A DNA stretch of 64,000 nt. Origin: Neurospora tetrasperma FGSC 2508 (Eukaryota; Ascomycota; Sordariomycetes; Sordariales; Sordariaceae). This document shows positions 21,669 through 33,527 of the stretch, piece by piece. A program made the translations under genes and the position numbers. Below the pieces are notes generated by a model. The model had not been told where the DNA came from, made no database searches, and saw nothing but the letters and a program-made list of their open reading frames with translations. Positions within the stretch are counted from its first letter, which is position 1. Each line of letters opens with the position of its first letter. The stretch is taken from NCBI RefSeq assembly GCF_000213175.1, contig NW_009799101.1:2037631-2101630 (forward strand), in the 5' to 3' direction.

Positions 21669-24600
21669 GGTGGTGACGATTTGAATACCGTGAGAACCCC
21701 TTGGGATGGTTGGAGTGCTGCTGGGGGAAGAAGTTCAGATGCTGAGCAGCAAGAAGCAGGTTGTCTTATATGAGAATCATGGCACTGAAGCGGTCATGGT
21801 GCGAAGAAGTCAATGCGGTATACATTCTACAAATTTCTCAGAAGCAGATGGTGTATTGAGCTCACCGGCGTCCAGTCTGCAATTAACACAACAACGCCAC
21901 ATCACGTTGGACATCCGGTCACCGAAGCCTTTCGGACCCAAATATGGAAAGAACAGTGATATCCAATTTCATGTTCTCGGCAAAACTCTACTACATACTT
22001 TTCCTGTCAAGGTACCTACCCGCAACTTAGTGGAATGGGGACTTGGATGATGGGCCATTAAACAGCTGAGTACCCCATCACAATATATGAAGGTAGTAAG
22101 CTGAATAGAAAAGTCGAAGGGACTGGAGCTCACTGAGTTTTCAATGTGTAGGAGAGAGACTTCAACGTCATGGCGTTGTAGTAAGACAATGGCTAAGTGA
22201 CTAGGCTGAGGAAACAGGTCCGAGGTTGCTGGAAATGAAGCGTCGTTCCGATATATGTATAATGAAGCCCTCGTGTTGAACTCGGTGTAAGCCCATGGCG
22301 TTGACCCATCACACTTTCACCTCATAGGGGGCGATGTTTTGTTTTCGTGGATTCCGGCACGTAATCTCAATGTGTAAATCGTTCCCTTTTCTACATTTGG
22401 GACCTTAGATGTCATTCATGTTCATTTCAGGCAACCATCACCTTCCGGCTTCACTTCAGCTGAGAACGGGAACAGGGGAAGACGGGACGGGACGTGATCT
22501 GATCTGATCCGGTCTGATGCTTTCCGGCTCTCCGTTGTAGAGGTAGGATTATTGAAGACTTGCAAGTTTCTATCGAGAGGTCTAGGTCATACTTCTACAA
22601 CTTCAATGTGATTTTGTACGAAAGGAGAAAGTCATGATGTTATTGTAGGGGAGCTGAGGAGGAGGAGCTGCAATAACTGATAAGGGTTTTGGATGAACGT
22701 CCTGCCCCAATATCTTGCTGTCATAGGGAACGGGTACCTGCATGCGGTCCATCTACAATACGAAGTTGGTTTGTTTGGTCAGTTCAGTTCGATGATGGGT
22801 TGAAGAGGGAAGTTTTGAAGCTCTTCAAATTATTGCCCCCCCACGAGAAAAATCATCCTCCGTTCAAAGCAACATAGGACAATGACAAGGGTTCGTAGCG
22901 CCACAGAAGCCTTCAATGTATATCCTTTATACCTCTCTCCGTCTCCTTCAATGCCTTCAAGGCTAGATGATATCAGTCTCACGGCGTTACGCGATTCTTA
23001 CTTTTCAACTTTCTTCATTGCCATCTTCAACTTCGCATTCTCATCTTTATTTTTGTATGGATAATGAGTTCCAGCTATTAATATAGTCCAGGGGCCATCA
23101 ACAGCTACGACGTTTAAGAAATATCACGCAATGATCATTGGAAGAAAGGAAGAAAAAGCCAACCATATACCATCAATGATGTCCTGATCTCGCCATATTA
23201 CGGCTTTAAGCTTGGAGACATCTCAATGCCCAAGCTACCATTACATGTTTACCTCTCCCGTGAACGGGAACTACAGTACGGTAATCACGATGGTTTCGAG
23301 GTCTGCTTCAGCAGCCTGACAACTACATATATTATTCAATCTGAACATCTGCACCTGTTCGATGGGGCCAAGGGACCAAGAGCAGACCTCATGAAAATAA
23401 GGCTGTGCCCATCATCACCTGCTGGGCTGGAGAATTCTCGCACACGGCTCGGTTTGCCCTCGAAAAAGGATGCATCGACCTGGAGTGGAAAAAATCCAAG
23501 TATCGTGACGAGGCTATACGTTCTTTCGCGGATGTCTCGTAATTCCGGAAGAACTACTACTACTACTGGTTGTAGCAAAACTAACCCAAGCTATTGTCAC
23601 GAGAGCGGGAGGTGTACTGATGTTGAGACATACATTAAATAGTATTGCGCCTCTCTTCATACTTCTCTCGGGAGAAATCGAAGAAGAAGCATAAAACCCA
23701 AACAATAAGACCAGAAACCCCACCATGTCTCGATGTTAAATGTCAATCTGGCACCCTGTACCTATGCAGTAACGACCCAAGTAAGTCTGCCGACTCTTTC
23801 CTTCATAATCACTCATGTCCAAATATCTTCTTTTTTTCTTGTGTTTTTGTTTTTGTGGTCATTTGTGGCACATGAAGATTCCTTCGAATTTCCACAACGG
23901 TAACCATTTGTCCCAAAGCAGACATTATACAATTCAAATCCAGATATTGCTTGCCCGAATTTGATCAATCACAAGTTTGGCCCATATAACAGGGCCGTTA
24001 ACAAGGTAGTTCGCGCTAGAAAACAAACGTCGGAAAGTTTGATTAGCCACAACCTCGTGTTGTAGGGTGCCGAATGTGTGAAGTATTTGTGAGTGCGGAG
24101 CAGCCGCCTCACTGCATACGAGGGTGAGCATGACCAGCCTCTCAGAATAGGTAGCACAGTAAGGCGCGAGAAACTCTGGTAACATGGAGTTCCTCACGAC
24201 ACGTGATATATGATATACATACACAAATACCTACCTATCGACATGTCCAGCCATGTCCTATGTCCCAACTTCACCTCCCCGGCTCTCCCTTTCAGTTCTC
24301 CCGGTCACCGTCACAGCAAGCATTGCGAAACGTCAAAGAAACCCCTTGAGCAATATCAAAAGTGCAATATTGACAACGGCGAGGTGCGACAACGACGGAA
24401 GATGACGCGACAGCCGGAAAACACGATGCGATGGCGGGATGTTTGGAAGGAGGCTGATGCGACAAACTCAGGGGGTAGCTTAGCACGTCAGATAGTGTAG
24501 TACCGGGGAGTGTGAAACAGAGCCGATGGAACAGTTTTCCTTGAAATTGGGAGAAGAAAAACGAAAAGCTTTGTTGAAGACTTTGTGTCTTTGTCACCGT

Positions 24601-25101
24601 GATGAAGGTAGTGATCGTCGACCGGGGTGTTCCCAAGCGACGGGGTTTGGGGGTCGATCGCTGCCCCGTCCTCATCTTGATCAGTGGAGCTGCGACGGTG
24701 GACGGAGAGTAACTCGTCCTTTAATATTGCAACGTAATTTCGAATTACCCCGAAACCAAGCCCTCGGATCTTTGGTCAAATTGTCACTGAATTACAAAGG
24801 TACGCTACAAGACGTTACACGGAACATAAAGAGGTTGATCAAGTACTGTGAAAGCGGTCGCCGCATGAAGAAGTCGTAAACAGCTTTTGGGACTTGTTAT
24901 GACCATTATTAACCATCAACGTCTGGGAGGACTGGGACCATTTGAATGAATGAATGATAAACGTGAAGAAAAACGCACAACCACTTTTGATCCAGTCTAT
25001 ACTGCAAGAGGTGCTCCCCATATTACGTGATACTAATTTACATGAACCTCGTAAAAAAGGGAGCGCGAACAACCCTTAAACTCCCATGAGAACAAGTGCT
25101 C
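21669..25101. other. intergenic: WSC gene upstream region to eIF3a 3' end
   Basis: 3.4 kb with no recognisable gene. There are many short open frames without domain similarity. A wall-protein gene may have a long regulated promoter here, which is inference. I found no tRNA or 5S-like sequence by eye. Confidence 0.5.
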
Positions 25102-28100
25102 TTAAGCACCCTCACGTCTCCACTTGGGAACGTACTTGCCGGGAGCACCGCTCGCCTTCAAGGGCTCCGCAGGAGGGACGTCCTTATCATTCTCAGGACG
25201 ACCGGATCCAGCTCTCTGAGGGGCGGCAGCCCTGAGAGGAGGAGCGCTCCTCTCGGGGACGGCCGCAGAATTACCATCTCCGGAGGCGGCCTTGGCAGCC
25301 TCTCTCTCACGCCAGCTGGGGCGGTTGCCGGCAAGGGCCAGGCGGGGAGGAGCAGCAGCTTCTGTCCTCTCCGCAGGGGGGGCAGCGGCACGGGGTCTTT
25401 CGGCAACGGGCTCGGCGGCAGCAGGTGCGGGAGCGGCGGTCTCTCCAGAGGCGGCCTTGGCGGCCTCGCGCTCTCTCCAGCTGGGGCGGTTGCCAGCGAG
25501 GGCAATGCGGGGAGGAGCAGCAGCCTCGGTACGCTCCGCAGCCGCGGGGGGTCTGTAAGCAGAAGGGGTCGCGGCAAGCTTCTCCTTCTCGGCCTTGCGC
25601 CTGGCCATGGCCTCCTCCTCGCGCTGTTGCTGGCGAGCAGCAATCTCGCGCAACTTCTCACGCTCCTTCTCCTTCTCCTCCTTGAGACGCTGGAGCTCCT
25701 CCCGGCGAGCCTCCAGACGCTTCCTCTCTTCCTCCTTCTCCCTGGCGGCGCGCTCCTCGGCCTCGCGGAGTTGACGCTCACGCTCCTCACGCTCGCGCTT
25801 CTCGCGGATCCTCTTCTCGCGGGCCTCCTTGCGGCGGGCGTTGATCTGCTTCTCCATCTCACGCTCGGCATCACGACGGCGCTTCTCGAACTCATCACGG
25901 CGACGCTCGTGCAGGTCAGACCTGAAGGACTCGTAGAAGGGCATGAGGCGAGTGAGACGGTGCTTAAGCTCAACATCAGCCTTGTGCTTAAGCTCAGCCT
26001 CCTTGAGAGTCTGTGCCTTGGTACGCTCGTAGGCAGCGAGATCGCGCTCGCGCTGCTTGGCGTAGTCTTCGGGGAGCTTCTTAGCCTCCTCCTTTCTGAA
26101 GGCACGCTCGAGATGATCAAGACGCTTGCCGGTGATCCGGAGCTTCTCGGCGACGCTGTTCTTCTCACGCTCGAGTTGCTGGAGCTTGATCATGCGGATC
26201 TTGTTGCTGTCAAGGGTCTCAATGTCCTCACCCTGGAGTTCTTCGAGCTTCATGTCCTTGAGCAGGGCCTCAACTTCCTTCCTCTTGATTTGCTCGCGCT
26301 CGTTGGCAAGACGCTTCGCCTCGCGGAGCTTCTGCTCCTCGGCAAGACGGGCGGCCTCGGCCTGTTGGAGGGCCTGCTCCTGGAGCAGCTTCTTGCGGGC
26401 CTTCTCCTTCTCCTTCTGGGCCTGAGCCTCAGAAGCCTTATCCTTGCGCGTCTGGATGATCTCCTTGCGAGCAAGGACCTCCTGGTGCTCCTTCTCGGCT
26501 CCAGCCTTAGCGCGAGCAAGGGCCTCATCACGAGCCTTGATGCGAGCCTCGTTAAAGCTAGGATCGATATAGCGGCAGGTGGTGTAAAGAGCCTCAGCGA
26601 GGCGAGTGAGCTGAGAGCGCACAATCTGGGAGGGAGTGCTCTGGAGACGCTGTACAGAGCCAGTCTCGCTCTCGGCAGAGCCGGCAGAGGAACCGGCGTG
26701 GACAGCCTTGGCGGAAGAGAAGACATCAGCGTCGAAGCTAAGAACGCCAGTGGCGTGGTCCATGCGGATGGCGAGATCGCCCTTCTTGTTGCCGTTCATA
26801 ATGAACTTTTCAATGGTGCCGCGAGTGACCTGGAAAGGCTCGGGGAATTGAGCCAAGCTCTCGACGAACTCAAGGTCGACAGTCTCATACACCTGCGAAA
26901 GCTGCTGGAACAGGCGGGTGAGAATGACCTGCTGAAGAGGAAGGATGTACTTCTGCATCTCGGCATCGGCGCCAATCTCCGCAAGAATGGGGGAAATCTT
27001 CTGGCAAATGGAAAGAGGATGGAAGTCGACCTCGAGGATGTTGTAAAGATCGCGAATCTGGGGCTGGGCGCGGCGGAGGAGCGACTTGGAAAGGGCGTCG
27101 CGGAAGAGACCAGCACGGGTAGGGGCCTGGGCCATGCCGAGCAGGTGGGTCAAACGAGAGTTCTTGTTCTTGCGGGCCTCATCGAAGTCCACCATGGCAC
27201 CGCGAGAGCGCGAGGTGCTGATGACGGGAATGGAGAGGGCGGAGAGAATGACAAAGGTGGCAGCCCTCTGGAGGTCAGCATCGCTGCAAGCCGGGTTATC
27301 AGCCTTCTTGCTGTGGCCAGAAGCAATGAGAGCAGCAGACTGGCGCAAGAGGTTGTAGTAACGAGCCCAAGCAGCGGCGTGGAAGAGGTAGTTCTCGCCG
27401 ACAAGGAAGATACGGGTGAGCTTCTCGTAGTAGTTGGCCATCATGACGTTCTTGGCGGGGCGCTTGCTGAGGCTGAGGAGGGTGTGGATATCCTCAACAC
27501 TGCGGAAAGCCTCCTGCCAGAGCTCGAGCTCGACGGCGACGTTGAGCTGCTGGAAACGGGTCTCAAGGTGACGCTGAAGAGTATCGGGGTCGTTCAGGTT
27601 GATGGCGTGCATCTGGGCCGAGTACTTGGCGGCGGTCTGGACATGGTTGCGGAGAAGCTCGCAGAGGCGGCGGAACTCGGTCTTGCGGGTGTACTTGAGG
27701 CAGAAGTCGAAAGCCTGCATAGCAGTGCTCTGGTAGAGAACCTCGAGGCGGGCATTGTTCCTGAGAATGTCAAGAACAGTGCGGTAAGCCTCCCAAAGGA
27801 ACTTCAGCCAAGGAGTGACGATAGCGCGGTCGGTGCGGTCGCGAGACTGCTCACCGGAAACGGTAGCGAGCAGGATGGACTCGGGGGTCTCGCTGGCCTC
27901 GAGATCGTCGATGTTGGAGGTGGTGGCCTCGATGCTGGACTGGACCTCGTCGGCCTTGGCCTGGGCAGCAGTGACCTTCTCGGCGGCGAGCTCGATGAAC
28001 TTCTTGAGAACCAACTCGATGGTGGCGACGTTGGTGTTCTGGGCGATGTTCTTGTACTGATAGAGGGCGTCCTTGGCGAGCTTGCCCTTCTTCTGCTCGA

Positions 28101-28511
28101 CGGAGAGCTCGACGAGTAGGAGCATGACGGGCTCCAGGGAGGCGATGGGGACATTGCGGGAGCGCTTCGAGGTGATGTGCTCGTGGAGCAGGGTCAGGGC
28201 GGCGGGGGCCTGGTTGACCCCGATGAGCTCGTGGGCGCGCTTGAGAACATTCTCAGGCTTTTGGTGAGGTGGGGGAGGCTGTTGATGATCAGTAACGGTC
28301 ACCACGGGTCACAACACACGACGACACTTGGTGGTGAGCGGGACAGGCGGAGAGCGGGGGTGGTCGAGGGTTGAAGGGGGGGGTGGAGGGCAGGGTGGGC
28401 GGTGATGAGGTAGGTGACGATGGAGTTGGCTTTCCAGTCAAAGGAGGGGCAGAAGATAATATGAACTCGAAGCCATAACCATAAGGCTAGGCTGTATTCC
28501 CAACTCACCAT
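25102..28511 (-). CDS. tif32: translation initiation factor eIF3 subunit a (Tif32)
   Basis: Exon 1 is 28511-28509 (only the ATG) and exon 2 is 28278-25102, giving 1059 aa. The 230-bp intron begins GTGAGT directly after the ATG and ends TCATCAACAG. The joined start [20 protein letters not shown] matches the fungal eIF3a N-terminus far better than an unspliced start at 28305. The N-terminal half is the helical repeat and PCI region (PCI about residues 330-510, ending before [20 protein letters not shown]). From about 560 to 930 lies a long charged coiled coil ([20 protein letters not shown]), then a Pro/Ala-rich tail with a duplicated segment, ending [12 protein letters not shown]. Family knowledge: eIF3a scaffolds the eIF3 complex and contacts the 40S subunit, eIF1 and mRNA. 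The gene is divergent from the G-gamma gene. Confidence 0.95.
25279..25376 (-). repeat. eIF3a tail duplication, C-terminal copy
   Basis: Encodes a segment beginning [20 protein letters not shown] and ending AAKAASGD. It is nearly identical in protein to the copy encoded about 165 bp away. Boundaries are approximate. Confidence 0.8.
25446..25543 (-). repeat. eIF3a tail duplication, N-terminal copy
   Basis: Encodes a segment beginning [20 protein letters not shown] and ending AAKAASGE. The two copies differ mainly at Ile/Leu and Glu/Asp, which fits an in-frame tandem duplication. Boundaries are approximate. Confidence 0.8.
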
Positions 28512-31031
28512 GATGGGCAACTCCTCGGCACTTGGCTAATCTAGAGGAGATATGGATAAAGTGGTGATAGGGGACGCGGCGCGCAAAGCAGCACGTAGAA
28601 ATGCTGGAGACTTTGGCTGAGGCTGCGCTGTCCAGGACGATTTTTTCGCCTCGTGGAGAAGTTCAGTTCGTTGCTAGCCAAAAAAAGCCCTGGCCAAGGC
28701 TAGAGGCTCGATTTTGCTGAGGAGCACTTTGTGGGCTGGGATGATGCGGGACAGTCACGTGATGCAGCTTATCGAGCACGTCGCTGCGACAACAACTTCA
28801 GAGGCGTGAAGTGCAAGTTGTTGTGCGATTGGATGTTTGGTCACTGCTGTAGCAATTGGGATTGACTGAGATGCAATTGTTTTCTTGATCTTAACCGTGA
28901 TCTGCTGTGAGGCTATTCTGCACAATGGTAAAAAGGTTGGATTGTCGCAAAGGGCAAGTGGGATGTTCTGCCATCTTGGCGTCTGGTGCTGCCCAGTGTA
29001 CACTACACTACCTACACTAGAAAGGAGCTCCATGGTGTGTGTGCACAGCGGCTTTTGTTCTTTGTTTGTGCCCGAGTTCCCAGCCCGCTGGCGACGTTCT
29101 TCTCTGCCGGGCCACGGACCCCCGCCTTGACCGATGACGGACCGTCGGCGGTCTTGCCAAGCTTTCCTACGGCTGTCATCGACGAAATTGCACTTGAGGC
29201 TTAGTTGGAACCTGGAACAGAATCGTGGTGAACTTCGGTCGAGCATTGAGAAGGTAATCCCCAGTAAGAACATATATCCTCCTAAAAGGCACATGATATC
29301 GCTGCTTGAACTGCTAGAGTGGCTGCAAACTCTTCTCCTGTAGCTGAATGCACACCAGCAACTGCATAGGACTTCACGGTCTGTAATTACATACATAGTA
29401 CATACATGCAGAAACAGGAGGCTCTCCTCTGTACCCTCGTCGTCCCACCCTGAGCGTTCAAGCTCGCGTCCATCATCGGTCGGAGCAAGTGGGCACCCAC
29501 CCAATGGCGCCATTCCCAATCCCGTCCGGAGATGCCTGCTGAGCCGGGGTGGTTCCGCTAGACCATCAAAGGGGGGACGATAAAGTGGGGGCGGAACCCG
29601 TCGTGTTCAGACTGCCCTGCATTTGCCATTCTTGCTGCAGCTTTCATGCACAGCAGCACCGACAGATCCCAAAAAGGTCCCGTCGGTTGGTCGGACTAGT
29701 CCTGTCCCTGCCTATCCAGCGGCGGTGGCAGCAGTCCATCTTCAACGGCCTCCATCTTCCTTTTCTTTTCCTAGATCTTGACCTCCAGTCCCGCTTCCAG
29801 AAGCTTGCAACAATGTCAATCACAATGGCACGGATGGGGCAGGACAATAGGGAGGCCGGCACCTCATCCTGAATGCGGAGCTCGTGGTGATACTTGCTAT
29901 CTTGTCTTGATACTAACTCGCCTGCACCCATTCCGTCTACGGTCGTAGTTAGTGTCGAGTTAATCTAACCAAACCTTGCTAAGCGACCCCCTGGTCCGTC
30001 TCATTTGCACTTGGCCCTTTTTTTTCCTCGTCGCCCTGGGTTGCTTTGGCTGCCCGGAAGAGGAGTGCAGCACCGAAGCGACCAGCATTGCAGCAGTGCA
30101 AGTGCAGGTAAAAGCGCAGCACTGCAGCAGGCCAAGCAGGGGGAAACTGGGGCGTCCATGCCTGCTGGGGAATTGCACGGACTGCTCCCGCCTACCGAAC
30201 CGTTCCCTGCTGCGCTGCTACTGGTTCTACAGGCTGCGCACTGACCCCCGTCGCGGTCCGGGGCCCGCCAGTGGCACTGAAGGAATGAAGGAACTTCCAT
30301 ATGGGCGCCCCTTCTCTTCCCAAGACTTGCTATTAGGAATCGTCAATCGTGTGTCGGTCCTAAGCATTCCTGGCATCGTTGTCCGCAATTCCTCCCTCTC
30401 TTCAATACTCGGGACAGTCAATGATCCATTTGCGCCTTCTCCGACCCTTCGCTTAACCCAACTATCGACTGTCGACATCACCTTTTCCCCGTTGCGTGCC
30501 AGGAGGTTACCCTTTACCAAGAGTATCCGGTATGTATTCGCGATTTCCGATCGTTCCATCTGCTTGCCGCAATTTTTCCACATGCTCCATCGCGGCCGTC
30601 GCCCTTCATTTTCACGTTTGGCACCTCCGTCCGTCCCATTCGTGGCCGCCTAATCGCCAGCCGTCAGTAGCAAGGACAGAGGACCGCCGGGGGAGGAGCC
30701 CGAACTTCAACTATTTCTCCATTTCGTCCCCCCGACAACGAGCAAGCATCAGCGCGACCCCGACCACCGACTGGAGTGAATGAATGGCGATTGACGACGA
30801 CATCTGAACAACACGGCTGACACGGCATGTCTAAACAGCTTAATTCCTATCGTTAAAGATCCACAGCGCCACCGACCCCGAATTCTACTTGCGACCCTTC
30901 CTCACTACCAAGCCTGTCCGAACTAGTTGTCGGCTTTTGTCGCAGCACCATTGTCGCCCACGTCCCCGACGACACTCCAACACTCCTTTAATTCCTACCC
31001 TGGAGTCGAGGCTTCGATAATATCAGCCAAA
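28512..31031. promoter_or_regulatory. divergent region between eIF3a and the G-gamma gene
   Basis: 2.5 kb. The last 1.1 kb before the G-gamma ATG is pyrimidine-rich and probably holds promoter and leader. Long open frames at 28755-29519 (-) and 29976-30653 (+) have no domain and unremarkable composition. No RNA gene is seen. Confidence 0.5.
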
Positions 31032-31408
31032 ATGCCTCAGTACGCCTCTCGCGATGTCGGCGACCCGTCGCAAATCAAGAAGAACAAGCAAAGCATGGCC
31101 GATCTAAAACTCCGTCGATTGACCGAACTCAATAACCGACTACGTGAGGACTTGGAAAGGGAGAGGATTCCGGTTAGCCAGGCAGCCAAGAGGTGAGAAC
31201 TGACATTCGTTGTTGCTCGGGTCGTTCGGCAACATGTGCCGGTCGCGGTTCAATGAGGCTGACAGTCGTTTCTTTTTCTCTATATAGCATAATCACCTAC
31301 TGCAACAGCACACGAGACTACATGGTACCAAGTGTTTGGGGGCCGGTGCCCAAGTCCGAAGACCCGTATTTGCCACAACAGAGCAGCGGGTGCTGCGTCG
31401 TCATGTAA
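31032..31408 (+). CDS. gng-1: heterotrimeric G protein gamma subunit
   Basis: Exons are 31032-31192 and 31288-31408 (intron GTGAGA ... CTATATAG), giving 93 aa. A helical N-terminal part (KQSMADLKLRRLTELNNRLR, EDLERERIPVSQAAKS) would form the coiled coil with G-beta. After that come ITYCNSTRDYMVPSVWGP and the C-terminal CaaX box CVVM with a preceding Cys (GCCVVM). The Met at the end predicts farnesylation, then proteolysis and carboxyl methylation by the STE14 product. The upstream Cys may be palmitoylated as in yeast Ste18. Length and motifs match fungal G-gamma. In Neurospora the G-beta/gamma dimer acts in mating, conidiation and cAMP signalling. The ATG at 31032 was chosen because it starts the conserved MPQYASRD sequence. 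Confidence 0.95.
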
Positions 31409-32526
31409 ATTGCCAACTGCGAAAAGCTACGACATCAATGTGGCGACAAAAGGGGAGGACATTCGAGTCACTCTGTTTAGCACGGGCGATCAGTTCAGCT
31501 TTTCGAAACAGCGATTCCTACGAAAGTCTTTTGGAGGGGCGGACACCGTCGTTTGCAAGCGGGATTGGATCCGGACGGAGTTGGTTTGGAAGGCCGAGAA
31601 CGTTATCGGAGATTATGAGCGATCAGATGTCCATCATCGGGAGGGAAAGAGGTCGACATTTTTTCAGTTCGTCCTTGTCGCCGCCATTATCACGATACGT
31701 CAAACCGGGGAGAAAGGTTTTGAGGAGTGAAGACACGACGGCTGGCCTGACCATAATGCTTATTCAAATACCCCCATCCGTTACTTCGGATCTACGGCAG
31801 GCAGGCTCGGCAGACTCTTCAGCATGTAATACCTTTTTATTTTTCTATATTTTTTTTCCTTCTTTTTTCGCTTCTTATTCCCCGGTTGTACTCTTTTATA
31901 CTCGGCCTTCTCGATTCCCTTTTTTGTCTTTTACATGTGTATATCCTGCTTCATGAAGCGCTTTTCGCGCGGCTTCCTCTTCTGGGTCTGGAAAGGAAGG
32001 GGCTTACGACATGATAAGTGAGGCAAATGAAATGCACTAGACTATCGATTCTACTCAAACTGATGATATTTGAATGAATGCATCAAAATAGCTCCAGTTT
32101 CCTCATCAACGGAATTTGATATCCTATGTGATGGATTGCTGCAGTTGGGTCGAGAAATAGACATTGAAAAATGTCTCTATTAGTGCACTTGACGCTTGGC
32201 AAATCCTCACAAGATAGTAATCCATTTGGGGATCTCGCTCTGGTTGTTGATGAACTCATGTGTAGTTCGGAGGCGTGATGACGCACAGGCGATTCGGGGT
32301 GCGGAACCCATCTATGGAGCTGAGTACAGCTCCAGGATTTAGCCGTTTCTCGTGTGGACTTTCCTTCAAATCACATGAACTCCCACTTACACGCCGCCAC
32401 CCAAAACCGACCAGAGTGAGAAAAACACGCAAAGTCCATAACAATCGAGAGGCCTCCATCTACGCGAATATATATACATGTACATTACTCTCATTCTTGA
32501 CATAGCATTTCCCAGTACACACAACG
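31409..32526. other. intergenic: G-gamma 3' end to the SelW-like gene
   Basis: 1.1 kb. A T-rich block at 31830-31940 is likely the G-gamma 3'UTR and polyadenylation region. Open frames overlapping the end of G-gamma are out of frame with it and unsupported. Confidence 0.45.
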
Positions 32527-33176
32527 ATGATGGACCAAACTCCTACTACTACCAGTGCCTCGACTCCAACTTTACTTCCTCGTGTCACCATCCGCTTTTG
32601 TACGCAGTGCAAGTGGATGCTTAGGGCAGCATATGTGAGTAGAAAGTTTCCTGAAGATATCAACGTACTTTTCAGACGCTTCGAGTCTCGCCACTGTCAT
32701 CTATTCACCGTCTCGGAAGAGGGTTTCTGAATTCCCTAACCCCCGCCTCACCCTCCCACTTCACCTATACCATTCATCATCCACACATTCATCCACCGCA
32801 TTCCCGTCAAATACACATGAACCACATGAACCTCAGGCATATCTCCATGAATTCTAACTCCCCTGCTCAAACACAGTACGCCCAAGAACTCCTCTCAACC
32901 TTTTCCACCTCTCTCGGCGAGGTCGCTCTCCAGCCCTCAACAGGCGGCACTTTTATCGTCGACATCACTTACGCCGCTGCCGCTGCTGCTACCACCGCCA
33001 CCACCACTTTGGACAGCCAAGCTTTCACCACTCCCGAAATACAGCAAAAGACAATCTGGGATCGCAAAACAGACGGCGGCTTCCCCGAAACCAAGGAGCT
33101 CAAGAGGAGGGTGAGAGACGTGATTCAACCGGAGAGAAATCTGGGGCATGTTGATCGGGATTATTCCAAGAAGCAA

Positions 33177-33217
<41 letters not shown>

Positions 33218-33527
33218 GGCTACGGAAGCTACTACTATGGAAGCTACAAGAACCAAGTCTACGGAGGCTGCTGCCCCCCAGCAGCAAAGTACCTCTAACA
33301 AGACAGAGTGTGCCGATTGCGATAACTGGATGACTGAGGAAACTTACAAGGGAGGGGATTTTGAAGGAGGGCATGCTGGTGGGAGTGGGAGGCAAAGCGG
33401 AGAGCAGAGTAAGACGACGGGGGAAGGAACTGGAACTGATACGAGGGGAGGTAGCGGAGAAAAGAAGACGGCTGATTATAGCTGGATGGCTGAGGAGACT
33501 TATAAGGACTTGGAGGGTGGACAGTGA
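32527..33527 (+). CDS. SelW/Rdx-family thioredoxin-like protein with polyQ tail
   Basis: Exons are 32527-32634 and 32877-33527 (intron GTGAGT ... TTCTAACT ... AACACAG), giving 252 aa. An ATG three bases downstream is an equally possible start. The core is the Rdx (selenoprotein W/T/H) fold: RVTIRFCTQCKWMLRAAY with a CxxC redox motif (Cys instead of selenocysteine), then YAQELLSTFSTSLGEVALQP, STGGTFIVDI, and the conserved IWDRKTDGGFPETKELKRRV and RDVIQPERNLGHVDRDY. An Ala/Thr-rich insert breaks the last strand. The C-terminal 100 residues are added: 14 glutamines in a row (33174-33215), an acidic low-complexity stretch, and a twice-occurring WMxEETYK motif. Family members are assumed to be thiol redox proteins, but the function in fungi is unknown. 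Confidence 0.85.
33174..33215 (+). repeat. CAA/CAG microsatellite encoding 14 glutamines
   Basis: Two CAA then twelve CAG codons in frame in the SelW-like gene. It is a likely length-variable site between strains. Confidence 0.95.

Noticed and set aside
28755-29519. 254-aa open frame on the - strand upstream of eIF3a
   Set aside because: No domain, no biased codon use, lies in a promoter region. Likely chance in G+C-rich DNA.
29976-30653. 225-aa open frame on the + strand before the G-gamma gene
   Set aside because: Composition looks like translated leader/promoter sequence, with an overlapping open frame on the other strand and no family match.
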